Source of the DNA: JAVZLQ01 sp049700035
Lineage (GTDB): Archaea; Thermoproteota; Bathyarchaeia; Bathyarchaeales; Bathycorpusculaceae
Assembly: GCA_049700035.1 (NCBI GenBank)
Contig: JBNAWC010000004.1
Span: forward strand, 1-51,731
DNA: 51,731 bases
Direction of reading: 5' to 3'
The notes below the pieces were generated by a model. That model was not told the DNA's origin and ran no database searches. It saw nothing but the letters and a program-made list of their open reading frames with translations. Shown here in pieces: positions 1-8,972 of the stretch; within the stretch, counting starts at the first letter, position 1, and every line of letters starts with the position of its first letter. A program made the translations under genes and the position numbers.

Positions 1-3
1 AAA

Positions 4-30
4 GTCTCCACCTTCTATTGGAGATTGAAA
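4..30. other. Hairpin at window edge, terminator or partial CRISPR repeat
   Basis: TCTCCA (5-10) and TGGAGA (19-24) form a perfect 6-bp inverted repeat with an 8-nt spacer, followed by TTGAAA. Read on the minus strand it lies about 35 nt beyond the stop of the DUF2070 gene and ends in CTTT, so it could be that gene's terminator. The minus-strand beginning TTTCAATCTCC also resembles an archaeal CRISPR repeat end. With one copy at the window edge the two cannot be separated. Confidence 0.3.
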
Positions 31-61
31 TTTGGACTGCTTCACTCTTATTAGTGTTAGG

Positions 62-1888
62 TTAGGTTAAAGCTAAAATCAACATTAAAAGCGAGCCACT
101 TGTCGCAAAAATTGGAATTGCTGTGGCTTTTGCCCTTTTGAGCGCCTTATCTATTAAAAGGCACAATTTTGCTAACAGACTTTCTCCAATAACTTTAACA
201 TTAGAAACTGTTATTGTACGGCAAGCAGCGGCAACACGTTCCATATTATCCAGAGCATTTTTTGTTGCCTCTATTATGTAGGTAACCAGCTTTTCGTGAC
301 CTATTCTTTCGCCTATTGGGTGATACCCTCGTTCGTTTAAAACAATGGCGTTTACAGAGTGCGTATCAGTTGTAAAAACTTCGCCTTCATCAACGCCAAT
401 CGTGTGAAGCGCGGAAAGTATTTTTTCTCGTAGTCCAGAAACCATGTTATTACCATCAATCACCACATAAGCGGTTTTCTGCTTACCAACCTTTACGGTT
501 ATTACCGTAATGCCTCCTTGCCCCATTCCATCTTTAAGGTTAAACTCCTTTGGAAAGATTGTGGCGGCGCCAACTTCAAAGGGTAAACGTTTTAATGAAA
601 CCGCCTTTTCGAGGCAAGAAGAGGCAACATTCCCCAGTGAAACCAGCATCTCATTCATGTTTAATGTTCCGTCAATGCTGTTGTGTGCATTAACAATTAT
701 GCAGTGTTCTAATCCCAATTTTTCAGCTTCTCGGCATACAAGTGTACCCAATTCTTGGGGGAAATCTTCTGTTGTTTTTGGCGCAAGTGTAAACGCAATA
801 AAGGCTGTTTTCCCAAAAATTTGGCAACATGCAGTTGCTTTGCCATCACTTACTTTGATGAACGGAGAAGCTTTATCTTCAAAAGCATCAAAGTACACGT
901 TTTCAGCAATGCTTCTTATCATCTTTTCATTTTGGAGTTGAGAGGCTAGGTCAAACTCGTGACCAAGCAAACCATGTGGAACACAAACCGTGCATCCAAT
1001 CTCATCTTCCAGAGATCTTTTTATCATTGAAGGGAGAAGACTGCTTCCCACATTCTTAAATGGTCCTGGATGAACGGAGGGAACAACTACAATCGCTCTT
1101 GGCTTTTTAGAGCTAAACTCAATTAAATCAACCTTAACGTCGCGTGTTTCACCTAGTTCCTCTAAGATTTTCTCAAATGGTTCGTTCAGGTTTGTAATCC
1201 AATTAAGTAAGAAAGCCTTGAAAATTGACAATCCCGAAAGCCCAATTACCTCAACTCCAACTTGACTTACCAAGTGTGTAAAGAGCATGCTTGAAGCGAT
1301 GCCTATTGCCACCGCTGGAGCCAGAAAAGTGATTAAAGAGAGCAATGCAGAAGAATCCGTTAACGCCCATGTTGCCATAAACAGAAGCCAGCATAAAAAG
1401 GGGTTAATCAGAGCTGCTATGAAAAGCTTCTCGGTTTTTGAAGGTGAAGTTGAGAGAAAAACCGTTAGCCGAAACATCATTGCGGCAGAAAAACCTAGAA
1501 GGCATAGTTTAACTCCCCAAAGTTTGCCCAAAAAAGGAGCGGAAACATTGCCGAGAAAAATGAAGAAAAGCCAGACCCCCCAACTGAATATGGATAACCC
1601 TGCTGTTCTTCTTATGTCATAGATTACGTCCCCTCTCAAAATTAACGTGCTATTGGCATAGTCTAAAAGCACACTCACAAAAAGCAATAAAACGCCTAAA
1701 AGCAAACCCCACAACAAGCTGAAGGGGAAGGAGAAAAGAATCAGCGAGAAAAGTATTCCTGCAACAGCACACAATAAAGTCAAAACAAAAACCATCGTGC
1801 CATAGGTTGGAAGCTTGAATAGTGAGGAGTAATGTTTAACGGCGCTGTCCATGAAATCGTTAAGAGAGTTAAAGGATTTGCTTACCAC
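62..1888 (-). CDS. DUF2070 family membrane protein
   Basis: About 608 residues. The first ~205 residues are strongly hydrophobic with roughly six to seven membrane helices. A soluble domain of about 380 residues follows, and one more hydrophobic helix closes the C-terminus. The soluble part carries the motifs I associate with the archaeal DUF2070 family: HPGPFKNVGSS, then PHGLLGHEFDLAS, and a later NAHNSIDG. The conserved His and Asp residues suggest a metal- or phosphate-handling domain, but the family function is not known to me. Start chosen at a GTG with GAGAGG six nt upstream; a GTG two codons earlier is also possible. It stands alone, divergent from the Sm-like gene across ~260 bp. Confidence 0.8.
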   Translation of the reverse strand: MVSKSFNSLNDFMDSAVKHYSSLFKLPTYGTMVFVLTLLCAVAGILFSLILFSFPFSLLWGLLLGVLLLFVSVLLDYANSTLILRGDVIYDIRRTAGLSIFSWGVWLFFIFLGNVSAPFLGKLWGVKLCLLGFSAAMMFRLTVFLSTSPSKTEKLFIAALINPFLCWLLFMATWALTDSSALLSLITFLAPAVAIGIASSMLFTHLVSQVGVEVIGLSGLSIFKAFLLNWITNLNEPFEKILEELGETRDVKVDLIEFSSKKPRAIVVVPSVHPGPFKNVGSSLLPSMIKRSLEDEIGCTVCVPHGLLGHEFDLASQLQNEKMIRSIAENVYFDAFEDKASPFIKVSDGKATACCQIFGKTAFIAFTLAPKTTEDFPQELGTLVCREAEKLGLEHCIIVNAHNSIDGTLNMNEMLVSLGNVASSCLEKAVSLKRLPFEVGAATIFPKEFNLKDGMGQGGITVITVKVGKQKTAYVVIDGNNMVSGLREKILSALHTIGVDEGEVFTTDTHSVNAIVLNERGYHPIGERIGHEKLVTYIIEATKNALDNMERVAAACRTITVSNVKVIGESLLAKLCLLIDKALKRAKATAIPIFATSGSLLMLILALT

Positions 1889-1894
1889 ATACAC

Positions 1895-2152
1895 CCTCTC
1901 AAATAAGTCTTCAATGATGAACTCACTTACATATTAAAATGTCGCGAGTCTCTGCCAGAAAGGCAACAAACGAAATTTAAGACACTCTCCTAAATAATCG
2001 GTGAAGAAAAGATTAACCAATTTTACATGAAACTGGAAAATGAGGAGGCTACGTTAAAACGTTTTGAGACTTGAGACTTTGGGGAAAACATGATGTAGTG
2101 AAGGGTAACTGTTTTATCTTAAAAGTGTTTACTATAACATTTTGCGAATCGC
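1895..2152. other. Intergenic region, divergent promoters
   Basis: This 258-bp AT-rich gap separates the divergent DUF2070 and Sm-like genes. I see no convincing open reading frame, tRNA or repeat in it. It should hold both promoters, but no TATA box stands out clearly enough to call. Confidence 0.4.
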
Positions 2153-2440
2153 ATGCCAGAACAGGAAATCCCACCAACAATATTCCACATGCTAGAGAAA
2201 AATTTAGGTAAAAAAATACGCGTTATTCTGGACCCCTCCTATGGCTTTGAAGGCGTGCTTGCCGCTGTTACACGTGAACCTTCTGGCATATGGCTCTCAG
2301 ACGCAGAAGCCATAATACTGCGTTCAACAATAGCCCAGCCCATACCACAAGTAGCTGGCAGAGAAGAAAGAAGCGAAATATTTGTCCACTTGAACTCTGT
2401 TCAGAGAATAGAGGTTTTACACGCGCCTTCAAAGCGCTAG
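2153..2440 (+). CDS. Sm-like (LSm-fold) small protein
   Basis: 95 residues. The core reads LGKKIRVIL, a short turn, then GFEGVLAAV and IWLSDAEAIIL. This is the Sm1 pattern of archaeal LSm proteins: a beta strand, a glycine-centred strand 2, and a strand ending in LSDAEE-like residues. The last strand, IFVHLNSVQRIEVL, resembles an Sm2 strand, but the canonical RG dipeptide of Sm2 is not obvious, so it may be a divergent Sm-like protein rather than a classic SmAP. Such proteins form rings that bind U-rich RNA. It starts at ATG and converges on the Sec61-beta gene with only 8 nt between stops. Confidence 0.6.
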   Translation: MPEQEIPPTIFHMLEKNLGKKIRVILDPSYGFEGVLAAVTREPSGIWLSDAEAIILRSTIAQPIPQVAGREERSEIFVHLNSVQRIEVLHAPSKR

Positions 2441-2448
2441 ATAGAACG

Positions 2449-2616
2449 TTAGAAGAAGGCGTTTGCTAAGACGCAGATTATTATTAGGACTATTGCTAAG
2501 CCAACGAGAAGTTCGGGTCTGACTTTTATGCCTTCAGTTTCCTCTTCAAAGAAGCGCAGCAGTCCCGCGCTTGCTGCTGGCATTGGCGCTGAACGTTCTT
2601 TCCTTTTCTTACTCAT
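2449..2616 (-). CDS. Preprotein translocase subunit Sec61-beta
   Basis: 55 residues from ATG at 2616, beginning MSKKRKERSAPMPAASAGLL. The order is a basic N-terminus, the AASAGLLRFFEEE segment typical of archaeal Sec61-beta, KVRPELLVGLA, then one C-terminal membrane helix (IVLIIICVLANAFF). This tail-anchored small subunit belongs to the SecYE-beta channel that exports proteins across the cytoplasmic membrane. A longer start 14 codons upstream exists, but the family begins near this Met. It is a single gene, not in a sec operon. Confidence 0.85.
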   Translation of the reverse strand: MSKKRKERSAPMPAASAGLLRFFEEETEGIKVRPELLVGLAIVLIIICVLANAFF

Positions 2617-2730
2617 GTACAGTCCAACCCTCAAGCTTGATATTTCACCATTCGCCATTATTAATGTTATGGCGGTTTCAAAAGAGTTTTTATCTCTGAA
2701 TAGCCGATATTGTGATGCAAGGTGTCACTG

Positions 2731-4047
2731 ATGGAGACATACCGCAAAGAATATGATTACGTGTTTGAATTGCTTCAAAACCATCATAAATGGTTCCAAG
2801 AATGCATCCCATTAATAGCAAGCGAAAACATCCCAAGCCCAGCAGTCAGAGAAGCCTTAACAACGGACTTCGGAAACCGCTACGCTGAAGGCTGGCCTGG
2901 AGAACGCGTTTACGCTGGATGCCGCTTCATAGATCAGGTAGAATTTAAGTGCATTGAACTTATGAAAAAACTCTTTAGGGCAGAGTTCGTTGATGTCCGC
3001 CCCATCTCAGGAGTTGTCGCAAACTTGGTTGTTTATACAGCGTTTACTGAACCTGGCGATACAATGATGGCTTTGTCAATACCATGTGGCGGGCACATAA
3101 CAATGGGCAAGAAGGAGCTTGGTGGAACAGCTGGCGCTGTTCACGGTTTGAATGTGGAGTATTTGCCTCTTGACTACAAAGAGTTGAATATTGATGTAGA
3201 CAAGGCGAAGGACAAGATTGAAAAGCTCGCGGCAGAGGGAAAACCGCCAAAGCTCGTCATGTTCGGCGCAAGTGTTTTTCCATTTCCACATCCACTAAAG
3301 GAATTAGCTGACACAATAAAGGCTATTGGAGGAACAATCGGCTACGACGCGGCACACGTTGCGGGGCTTATTGCTGGAGGACAATTCCAAGACCCATTAA
3401 GGGAAGGCGCGGATGTTGTTAGTCTAAGCACACACAAAACGTTTTTTGGACCGCAACACGGGGGAGTTTTATCTTGGGAAAAATATGCAGACAAAATAAA
3501 GCGGGCAACATTTCCAGGTATGGTAAGCAACCACCACTTACACGCAGTTGCGGGTGTAACAATCGCATGTGCGGAGATGCTCGCATTTGGAAGGGAATAC
3601 ACAAGTCAAATAGTTAAAAACGCCAAAGCATTGGCTCAAGCGCTTTATGAGAGAGGATTTAACGTTTTGGCGGAGCATAAAGGGTTCACGGAATCCCATG
3701 TAATCCTAATAGACATAACAAAGCATGGCGACGGCGGCACAATTGAAGAAACTCTTGAGAAGGCAAACATAATTATTAACAGGAATTTGTTGCCATGGGA
3801 CATTAAAGAAGGAAGACACTTCCAGCATCCAGGCGGCATAAGGCTTGGTGTGTCAGAGGTTACAAGGCTTGGAATGAGAGAGTCGGAAATGGTTGAGATA
3901 GCAGAATTCATAAAGCGCGTAGTAATAGACAAGGAACCACTAGAAAAAGTAAAAGCGGATGTGGCTGAGTTTAGGCGCAGTTACCAAAAGGTTCATTATT
4001 GCTTCGAAAACAGTACAGAAGCTTATGAGTACATAAAAATTCGCTGA
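2731..4047 (+). CDS. glyA: Serine hydroxymethyltransferase
   Basis: 438 residues, full length for the archaeal family. It converts serine and a tetrahydropterin C1 carrier to glycine and the methylene form, using PLP in the cytoplasm. Visible motifs are PLIASENIPSPAVREA, YAEGWPGERVYAGC near the N-terminus, the Asp of GYDAAHVAG, the PLP-binding lysine in SLSTHKTFFGPQHGG at about residue 236, and a C-terminal PGGIRLGVSEVTRLG. ATG 2731 is preferred to GTG 2722 because AAGGTG lies just upstream of it. It feeds the C1 pool also used by the Fae-Hps gene at 45.5 kb. Confidence 0.95.
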   Translation: METYRKEYDYVFELLQNHHKWFQECIPLIASENIPSPAVREALTTDFGNRYAEGWPGERVYAGCRFIDQVEFKCIELMKKLFRAEFVDVRPISGVVANLVVYTAFTEPGDTMMALSIPCGGHITMGKKELGGTAGAVHGLNVEYLPLDYKELNIDVDKAKDKIEKLAAEGKPPKLVMFGASVFPFPHPLKELADTIKAIGGTIGYDAAHVAGLIAGGQFQDPLREGADVVSLSTHKTFFGPQHGGVLSWEKYADKIKRATFPGMVSNHHLHAVAGVTIACAEMLAFGREYTSQIVKNAKALAQALYERGFNVLAEHKGFTESHVILIDITKHGDGGTIEETLEKANIIINRNLLPWDIKEGRHFQHPGGIRLGVSEVTRLGMRESEMVEIAEFIKRVVIDKEPLEKVKADVAEFRRSYQKVHYCFENSTEAYEYIKIR

Positions 4048-4069
4048 AGCGGGAAGCAAGCGATAACAT

Positions 4070-4492
4070 TTGGAACTAACGATATGGACTATTGGACACA
4101 GCAACCGCTCCATAAACGCCTTTCTTGAATTCTTAAAAGAGTTTGGAATCCAAGTTTTGGTGGATGTTCGGAGTTTCCCAACCTCAAAAGTCGAACACTT
4201 TAAAAGAGAAAACATGGAAAAATGGCTTCCAGAAAACGGCATAGAGTATGTCTGGTTGGGAAAAGAGCTTGGAGGCTATAGAAAAGGCGGGTATAGGGCG
4301 CACATACGAACCAAAATGTTCAAGGAGGGAATCAGCAAACTGCTTGAGACAGCCTCTCGAAAAAGAACGTGTATAATGTGCATGGAACCAAACCCAAAAT
4401 ACTGCCATAGAAGGTTTATCTCAGCATACCTTGAAAAGAAAGGCGTCAAGGTGTTCCACATAATCTCTAAGGAACAAAAACGCCTAATTTAA
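4070..4492 (+). CDS. DUF488 family protein
   Basis: 140 residues. The family signature is clear: TIGHSNRSINAFLEFLKEFGIQVLVDVRSFPTS at the N-terminus cut into strands, WLGKELGGYR in the middle, and CMEPNPKYCHRRFI near the C-terminus. This is DUF488, whose members resemble nucleic-acid or nucleotide enzymes but lack a settled function. Conserved residues that look catalytic are the DVR triad, the Arg after GGY, and the Cys-Met-Glu plus Cys-His-Arg pair. TTG is the only usable start (an ATG nearby is out of frame). It lies 22 nt after glyA and probably shares its transcript. Confidence 0.8.
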   Translation: MELTIWTIGHSNRSINAFLEFLKEFGIQVLVDVRSFPTSKVEHFKRENMEKWLPENGIEYVWLGKELGGYRKGGYRAHIRTKMFKEGISKLLETASRKRTCIMCMEPNPKYCHRRFISAYLEKKGVKVFHIISKEQKRLI

Positions 4493-4548
4493 TCAAAACT
4501 TTAAACGTATAATGACGTTAAGGCTAATGTGATGACGGAGGAAAACTT

Positions 4549-4836
4549 GTGCATATACATGAGTTTCAGAAGTTAATGCAGCAGCTATACTTTCACAGGG
4601 ATTCGGAAAGAGGCTTAGCAAAAACATTTGATTGGTTTGTTGACGAGGTTAAGGAGCTTGGCGAAGCGCTAAAAACCGCGGATAGGAAGGCTATAGAAGG
4701 CGAGTTCGCAGATGTCATCGCTTGGCTTGCTTCGCTTGCAAACATTGTTAACATAGACCTTGAAACAGCCGCCCTTATCAAATACGATAATAAATGTCCA
4801 AAATGCGGGCAAAACCCATGTCAATGCACGTTTTAG
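4549..4836 (+). CDS. MazG-like nucleotide pyrophosphohydrolase with Cys-rich tail
   Basis: 95 residues from a GTG with GGAGG seven nt upstream. The all-alpha MazG fold is recognisable: WFVDEVKELGEAL holds the first EExxE-type metal ligands and EGEFADVIAWLASLAN holds the second ExxxD pair that binds Mg2+. Such enzymes hydrolyse (d)NTPs to NMP and pyrophosphate. The C-terminus adds CPKCGQNPCQC, a four-Cys cluster likely to bind zinc, seen in several archaeal MazG-like proteins. It follows DUF488 in the same direction at 57 nt. Substrate unknown. Confidence 0.8.
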   Translation: MHIHEFQKLMQQLYFHRDSERGLAKTFDWFVDEVKELGEALKTADRKAIEGEFADVIAWLASLANIVNIDLETAALIKYDNKCPKCGQNPCQCTF

Positions 4837-4843
4837 GCACGGT

Positions 4844-5107
4844 TTAAATTAGGCGTTTCTGTCCTAGACCAGTAAGCGCCCAAACATTCGGTTTGCTTCT
4901 CTTTCGCCCAACGAGTCCCTCGGCTTCTAAAAGCCTTAAATGGTGCATAACAACATTGTAGTGCATTTGCGTGTATTCAACAAGCGTTTTTGCATCAGCT
5001 GGACCTCTATCTAAAACGTTCAGTATTTTTGTCCTTGCAATAAGTCCACGTTTGATGTTTTTCACGCCTTCCAAGTATGCCTTGGGGTGATAGGGTTCCT
5101 TTAACAT
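4844..5107 (-). CDS. Small winged-helix (ArsR-like) regulator
   Basis: 87 residues with one winged-helix domain. TKILNVLDRGPADAKTLVEYTQMHYNVVMHHLRLLEAEGLV is the helix-turn-helix with a recognition helix, and GRKRSKPNVWALTGLG forms the wing. No sensor domain or Cys cluster is present. Its target is unknown. It lies 3' of the PolD large subunit gene on the same strand, separated by 41 nt, and may be co-transcribed. Confidence 0.75.
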   Translation of the reverse strand: MLKEPYHPKAYLEGVKNIKRGLIARTKILNVLDRGPADAKTLVEYTQMHYNVVMHHLRLLEAEGLVGRKRSKPNVWALTGLGQKRLI

Positions 5108-5148
5108 ATCATCAGAGATATTATTGGCGCATTACTTGAAAAACTTTC

Positions 5149-8100
5149 TTAAGAGAAGTCTGTCAAACTGATTTGCCGCGGTTTTTTACCCTCAAACAGA
5201 GAGTTAATTTCCTCCTTAACAAGCAATATTCTCTGAGCATAGTATTGCGGTAGCTTGTATTTTTCAACCAAGTTTTGAGCAGCCTCAAAGTATTTTTCGA
5301 TACCGCCACGGTAAACGGTTAATGTCAGTTGTCCTCCACAATGAGTGCAAACTCCGCGGAGTGGAATACGTCGGTAACGCTTATTGCACGATTTACATCT
5401 AACACCTTGCGTGGAAAAAGCACGCATGTTCCCAGCGATATCACGCATAAAATGTTTAGTTAATACCTTTAAGGCTACTTTTCTGGCGTTCACCGCCCCA
5501 ATTTTTTCGGCGAGTTCAAGTTGACTGTTCAGCTTGTCAATCATTGTCTTGAGTCGTTTATAGGAGCTTTCAGCGTTTCCATGGTTTATGTTTGAAACTG
5601 GAGTTGTAAAGTTGAAGCTTTCAAACTGCGCCTCCATCCCGAGTCTATGTCCAACAAGGTCTATTAAGCCGCTTAACTGTTTAGGCTCAGCCCTATCCCA
5701 TGTTCTCTCATAAAATTCGAGAGGATACGCACTCGCAACATCAAAGTCATGAGCTTGCCTTTGAACTTCAGCCGTATTAACAATAGGTATTAGGAGCAGC
5801 GGGGCATCCATTATCCCACCTATCTGCGATGGCAAGTATTCGCGGGAAAAATTGATCAGCGTGTCTAACGCAAGCATTAAAGCGTCTTCATCGCCGTCGC
5901 AATCCCTACGCTTTGCGGAATGCCATATTGGATGCGCGTAACAAACATTTAGGTTTGTAAAGCCGACAATGCGCCCCAAAATTCCAACAGACGTGTGAGG
6001 TGCCAATCCTACGACAAGGTGTCCCACAAGCTCCTCCACTCGCTTTATGTTGTAATATGGAGCAAGTCCGTAAACCTTGGTCAAAAGTTCATCGATAAAA
6101 TTTGCAACTCGAACGAAGTATTCACCGCACTTTAGCGGAATGATAACATCTTGCACCTTTAACTCGCAAATTTGGTCGTCGCTCGTCAAAGGATTGCCAA
6201 ACATGTCACTAGTATAGCCGATTTGCCTAAGCTTTTCATAAGACACCCAAATTTCAGAGGGTTTAAAGTGTGTTAAAGGCGCGTTCGTAGCGTCAAAACG
6301 TATTGTCCCATCCTTGTAAACGGACAAATCATATTTTGCACGCAGAACACCCTTTTCAACGATTTCCGGAGTCTTTGTTTCGTTCGTTAAGCCTATTACA
6401 CCCTTCAAAATTTTAGGAACTGAAACTCCGAGTCTAACGCAGGCTTTTTCAAGTAATTCCTTAAAATTGAAAACTTGTCTTTGGTAAGCTTTGGTGGGCA
6501 TTTTGCAGATTGGACACTCGCTTTCTTTCAAATTTCTGCCACATTTGGTGCAAATCCTTTCCAGAACCGTTTCCGTTCCACAGTTTGGACACTTTATTCT
6601 GAAGGTAAAAGAGTTGCATGAAGGACATTTACGTTTAACAACTTCAACTGAGTAGGGTTCCTTCCGCGCAACCTCTACAATGTCTCTTTGCGAACCCCCA
6701 CCCAGACCAACTGGAAACAGAACGTGAACAAGCGGTTTCATCTCTCTTCTTTTTGCTTTTTCCGGACGCCCCATCCTTGCACCAACAAAAGTTGGCGCCT
6801 TGTCTCTTATCTCAAGCCCAGAAAGTGCACTAACCACTTGACTAATTGGTTTGTCAGATGGCAAATCCACGTTTTCCGTTGACCCGTAACGCAGACAAAC
6901 AGCAAGGGCATGCGCACACTCACCCTCAACAACAATTTTATCGCCGAGAACTTTGTGGGGTAAATAAATCGCTTCTAAAGCGCCCTTAACATCTGGGTTG
7001 TTGATGCCAACAATTTCTTGAATTAACCCATTTTCATACCGCACTCTTGAACTGATAAGCCACGTCCTAAGCATCTTAACATCTTCAGCAGAATCAAGGT
7101 TAGACCAGAAAAGCGTGAATGCTGGATGAAGAGGCACACGCAACACTAATGAAAGGTCAACAGCCTCTTTTATCGTAGGTTTGTTGGCAAAGGGATTATT
7201 CAAAAATGCTTTAAGCCTATCAACTTGAACACAAGAAGCCTTAGAAGCCTCATTTATGTCCCCACTAAACCTTCTAGCAATAGCTTGCTTTAAATCTTCA
7301 ACCCACCATTCTTCAACATATCCGGAAGGCAAGAGCACTTTATTATTGTATAAGAAATCTCCAAAGCTAATCAAAATGTCTCCAAGAAACAAAATTTTGG
7401 AAATTTGATCTTTCACTGCGCTGACGTTTTCCAAAGTTACACGAACAACAGAGCCATCCCTTAAAAGCACAACAGGAGGCTCCAAATAATCAACGGGAAC
7501 AGCGATGCCTCCCTTTCCTGGAAGTTCAAGGCGCATTTGGGTGCCTGCTGCAAGAAAACCATTGAGTATGAACATAGTTGCTGGGTGAACGCCGACTGCC
7601 GTTAACCCAGTATTACGCGCTCGCCCATATCTTAAACGGAAGCCCCCACGGCTCGAAGCAAAGCAGAATATAGGGCGTCCAGCAATAACATCGTCCATAA
7701 ACCCAGATGATTTTTTCTCGGATTTTTTGCGAAATTCTTTGAGCCAATCCCACCCTTGAATGCCGAGTTTCTCAACAATCGCATAGACTTTAGGCGCCCT
7801 GCCAACAATACCATCATTCACAACCCGTAGGGCACCACCCCTAACGCGGTTAGTTTCTATACGTGGAAGATTTCGAAAAGTGGAAACCTCAAATGGGTCA
7901 GATTCCGTGCCCGTTACCTCCACGGGCAGCCACTGAAGCGCTCTCACCAATTCCTCATCTGAAACGTGATATTGGAAGCGCCCAACAGAGCGCTCGTAAA
8001 GGCGTATCTCCTCAACAAAGCGCAGTATTTCCTCTTCCCTAGGCTTATAGCGGTCAAGCCCGAGGAGACGTCTTATGAAATCGCCAATGATTAATGTTAA

Positions 8101-8553
8101 TGCTTGGTCTGTGCCGCCAGCAGACCTTATTGGACCAGCAAAGTATATCGCCAAATAACGTGTTCTGTCAAAGTTTGTCTTGATTTTCACTTTTGCTACT
8201 CCTTGAAGCGGTGCAGCCGTAAGTCCCTCTGTTAATATCGCAAGGGCAGTCCTTATGGCTTGGTCTGCTGCTTCTTCAGGTTCCATATGCCCAAATTTGC
8301 CATAAACTATTTCCTCCGCAATTTTGAAGGCTAACTCCTCTCTTGGAAGTTTATCGCTTAACTTTCTAATGCTTTCAGCAACACCTTTCGGTCCAACAAG
8401 CCCCTCTACAAGGTCAGCGAGATCTCTTGCAACTTTGCATTCAGGCTTAAGCGCTGGGTCAAACCCTTTTTCTCGTGCCTTTTCACTTATGCAATAGAGG
8501 CGCCAAAACTCATTTTCAATGTGTTCAATGTATCGGCGATAAGCTTCGCTCAT
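5149..8553 (-). CDS. polC: DNA polymerase II (family D) large subunit DP2
   Basis: 1,134 residues, normal family length and without an intein. It is the catalytic subunit of archaeal replicative PolD, working with DP1 (17508-19076). Visible parts are the N-terminal MSEAYRRYIEHIE and GPIRSAGGTDQA block, a GFRLRYGRARNTG segment, a central Cys cluster with four CxxC-type pairs (about residues 640-685), the catalytic DCDGDEDA loop around residue 885 whose acidic residues bind Mg2+, and a C-terminal CKSC...CTHC zinc module. ATG 8553 is preferred over TTG 8571 because the family begins near this MSEAYRRYIE. Confidence 0.96.
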   Translation of the reverse strand: MSEAYRRYIEHIENEFWRLYCISEKAREKGFDPALKPECKVARDLADLVEGLVGPKGVAESIRKLSDKLPREELAFKIAEEIVYGKFGHMEPEEAADQAIRTALAILTEGLTAAPLQGVAKVKIKTNFDRTRYLAIYFAGPIRSAGGTDQALTLIIGDFIRRLLGLDRYKPREEEILRFVEEIRLYERSVGRFQYHVSDEELVRALQWLPVEVTGTESDPFEVSTFRNLPRIETNRVRGGALRVVNDGIVGRAPKVYAIVEKLGIQGWDWLKEFRKKSEKKSSGFMDDVIAGRPIFCFASSRGGFRLRYGRARNTGLTAVGVHPATMFILNGFLAAGTQMRLELPGKGGIAVPVDYLEPPVVLLRDGSVVRVTLENVSAVKDQISKILFLGDILISFGDFLYNNKVLLPSGYVEEWWVEDLKQAIARRFSGDINEASKASCVQVDRLKAFLNNPFANKPTIKEAVDLSLVLRVPLHPAFTLFWSNLDSAEDVKMLRTWLISSRVRYENGLIQEIVGINNPDVKGALEAIYLPHKVLGDKIVVEGECAHALAVCLRYGSTENVDLPSDKPISQVVSALSGLEIRDKAPTFVGARMGRPEKAKRREMKPLVHVLFPVGLGGGSQRDIVEVARKEPYSVEVVKRKCPSCNSFTFRIKCPNCGTETVLERICTKCGRNLKESECPICKMPTKAYQRQVFNFKELLEKACVRLGVSVPKILKGVIGLTNETKTPEIVEKGVLRAKYDLSVYKDGTIRFDATNAPLTHFKPSEIWVSYEKLRQIGYTSDMFGNPLTSDDQICELKVQDVIIPLKCGEYFVRVANFIDELLTKVYGLAPYYNIKRVEELVGHLVVGLAPHTSVGILGRIVGFTNLNVCYAHPIWHSAKRRDCDGDEDALMLALDTLINFSREYLPSQIGGIMDAPLLLIPIVNTAEVQRQAHDFDVASAYPLEFYERTWDRAEPKQLSGLIDLVGHRLGMEAQFESFNFTTPVSNINHGNAESSYKRLKTMIDKLNSQLELAEKIGAVNARKVALKVLTKHFMRDIAGNMRAFSTQGVRCKSCNKRYRRIPLRGVCTHCGGQLTLTVYRGGIEKYFEAAQNLVEKYKLPQYYAQRILLVKEEINSLFEGKKPRQISLTDFS

Positions 8554-8653
8554 TTGACTGTTCAATTGCAACTCACACGTTTCACAATAGTTTTGGATGC
8601 TATTTTTGTTTTTACAACAAGTTCACGTCAAAAGCAGCAAAAGCGAATGCGGC

Positions 8654-8965
8654 TCACTCCGTATGAATTCTACACAAAAAGAGGGCGTCCCACTTATCCT
8701 TTTTATGGTCCATTGCCTTTTGATATGCCTCTTTTGCAATTCTATTCATTCTTTCAACGCATTCCTCGCACCGTTTATGCCTAACATCTGAGGGCCCATC
8801 GCATCCTCCACAATTTAGCAGTAAAACCTCACCCAAGCCTCTTAGTGTTGTCCAAGCATATTCATGCTCGTCATACTGCGGTTCAAAATCTGGCCAAAAC
8901 TCGCGAATGTTCTCATCGCCCAGAACCTTCTTTAATGCTTTAGAATGGTTTTCAAAAGCTGTCAA
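8654..8965 (-). CDS. Hypothetical protein with CxxC...CxxC cluster
   Basis: 103 residues from a TTG start. I do not recognise the family. An acidic N-terminal half (FWPDFEPQYDEHEYAWTTLRGLGEV) leads into NCGGC and CEEC, two Cys pairs 15 residues apart that could hold zinc or an Fe-S cluster, then a helical basic/acidic tail. It sits seven nt after the GGGP synthase stop and 100 nt before the DP2 start on the same strand, so it is likely part of that transcript. Confidence 0.55.
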   Translation of the reverse strand: MTAFENHSKALKKVLGDENIREFWPDFEPQYDEHEYAWTTLRGLGEVLLLNCGGCDGPSDVRHKRCEECVERMNRIAKEAYQKAMDHKKDKWDALFLCRIHTE

Positions 8966-8972
8966 CCTTTGC

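Noticed and set aside
1909..1935. C/D box sRNA suggested by an ATGATGA motif
   Set aside because: No properly spaced CTGA D box follows.
5149..8553. Intein in the PolD large subunit
   Set aside because: The length is normal and no Hom-End or splice-junction sequence interrupts the catalytic DCDGDEDA block.
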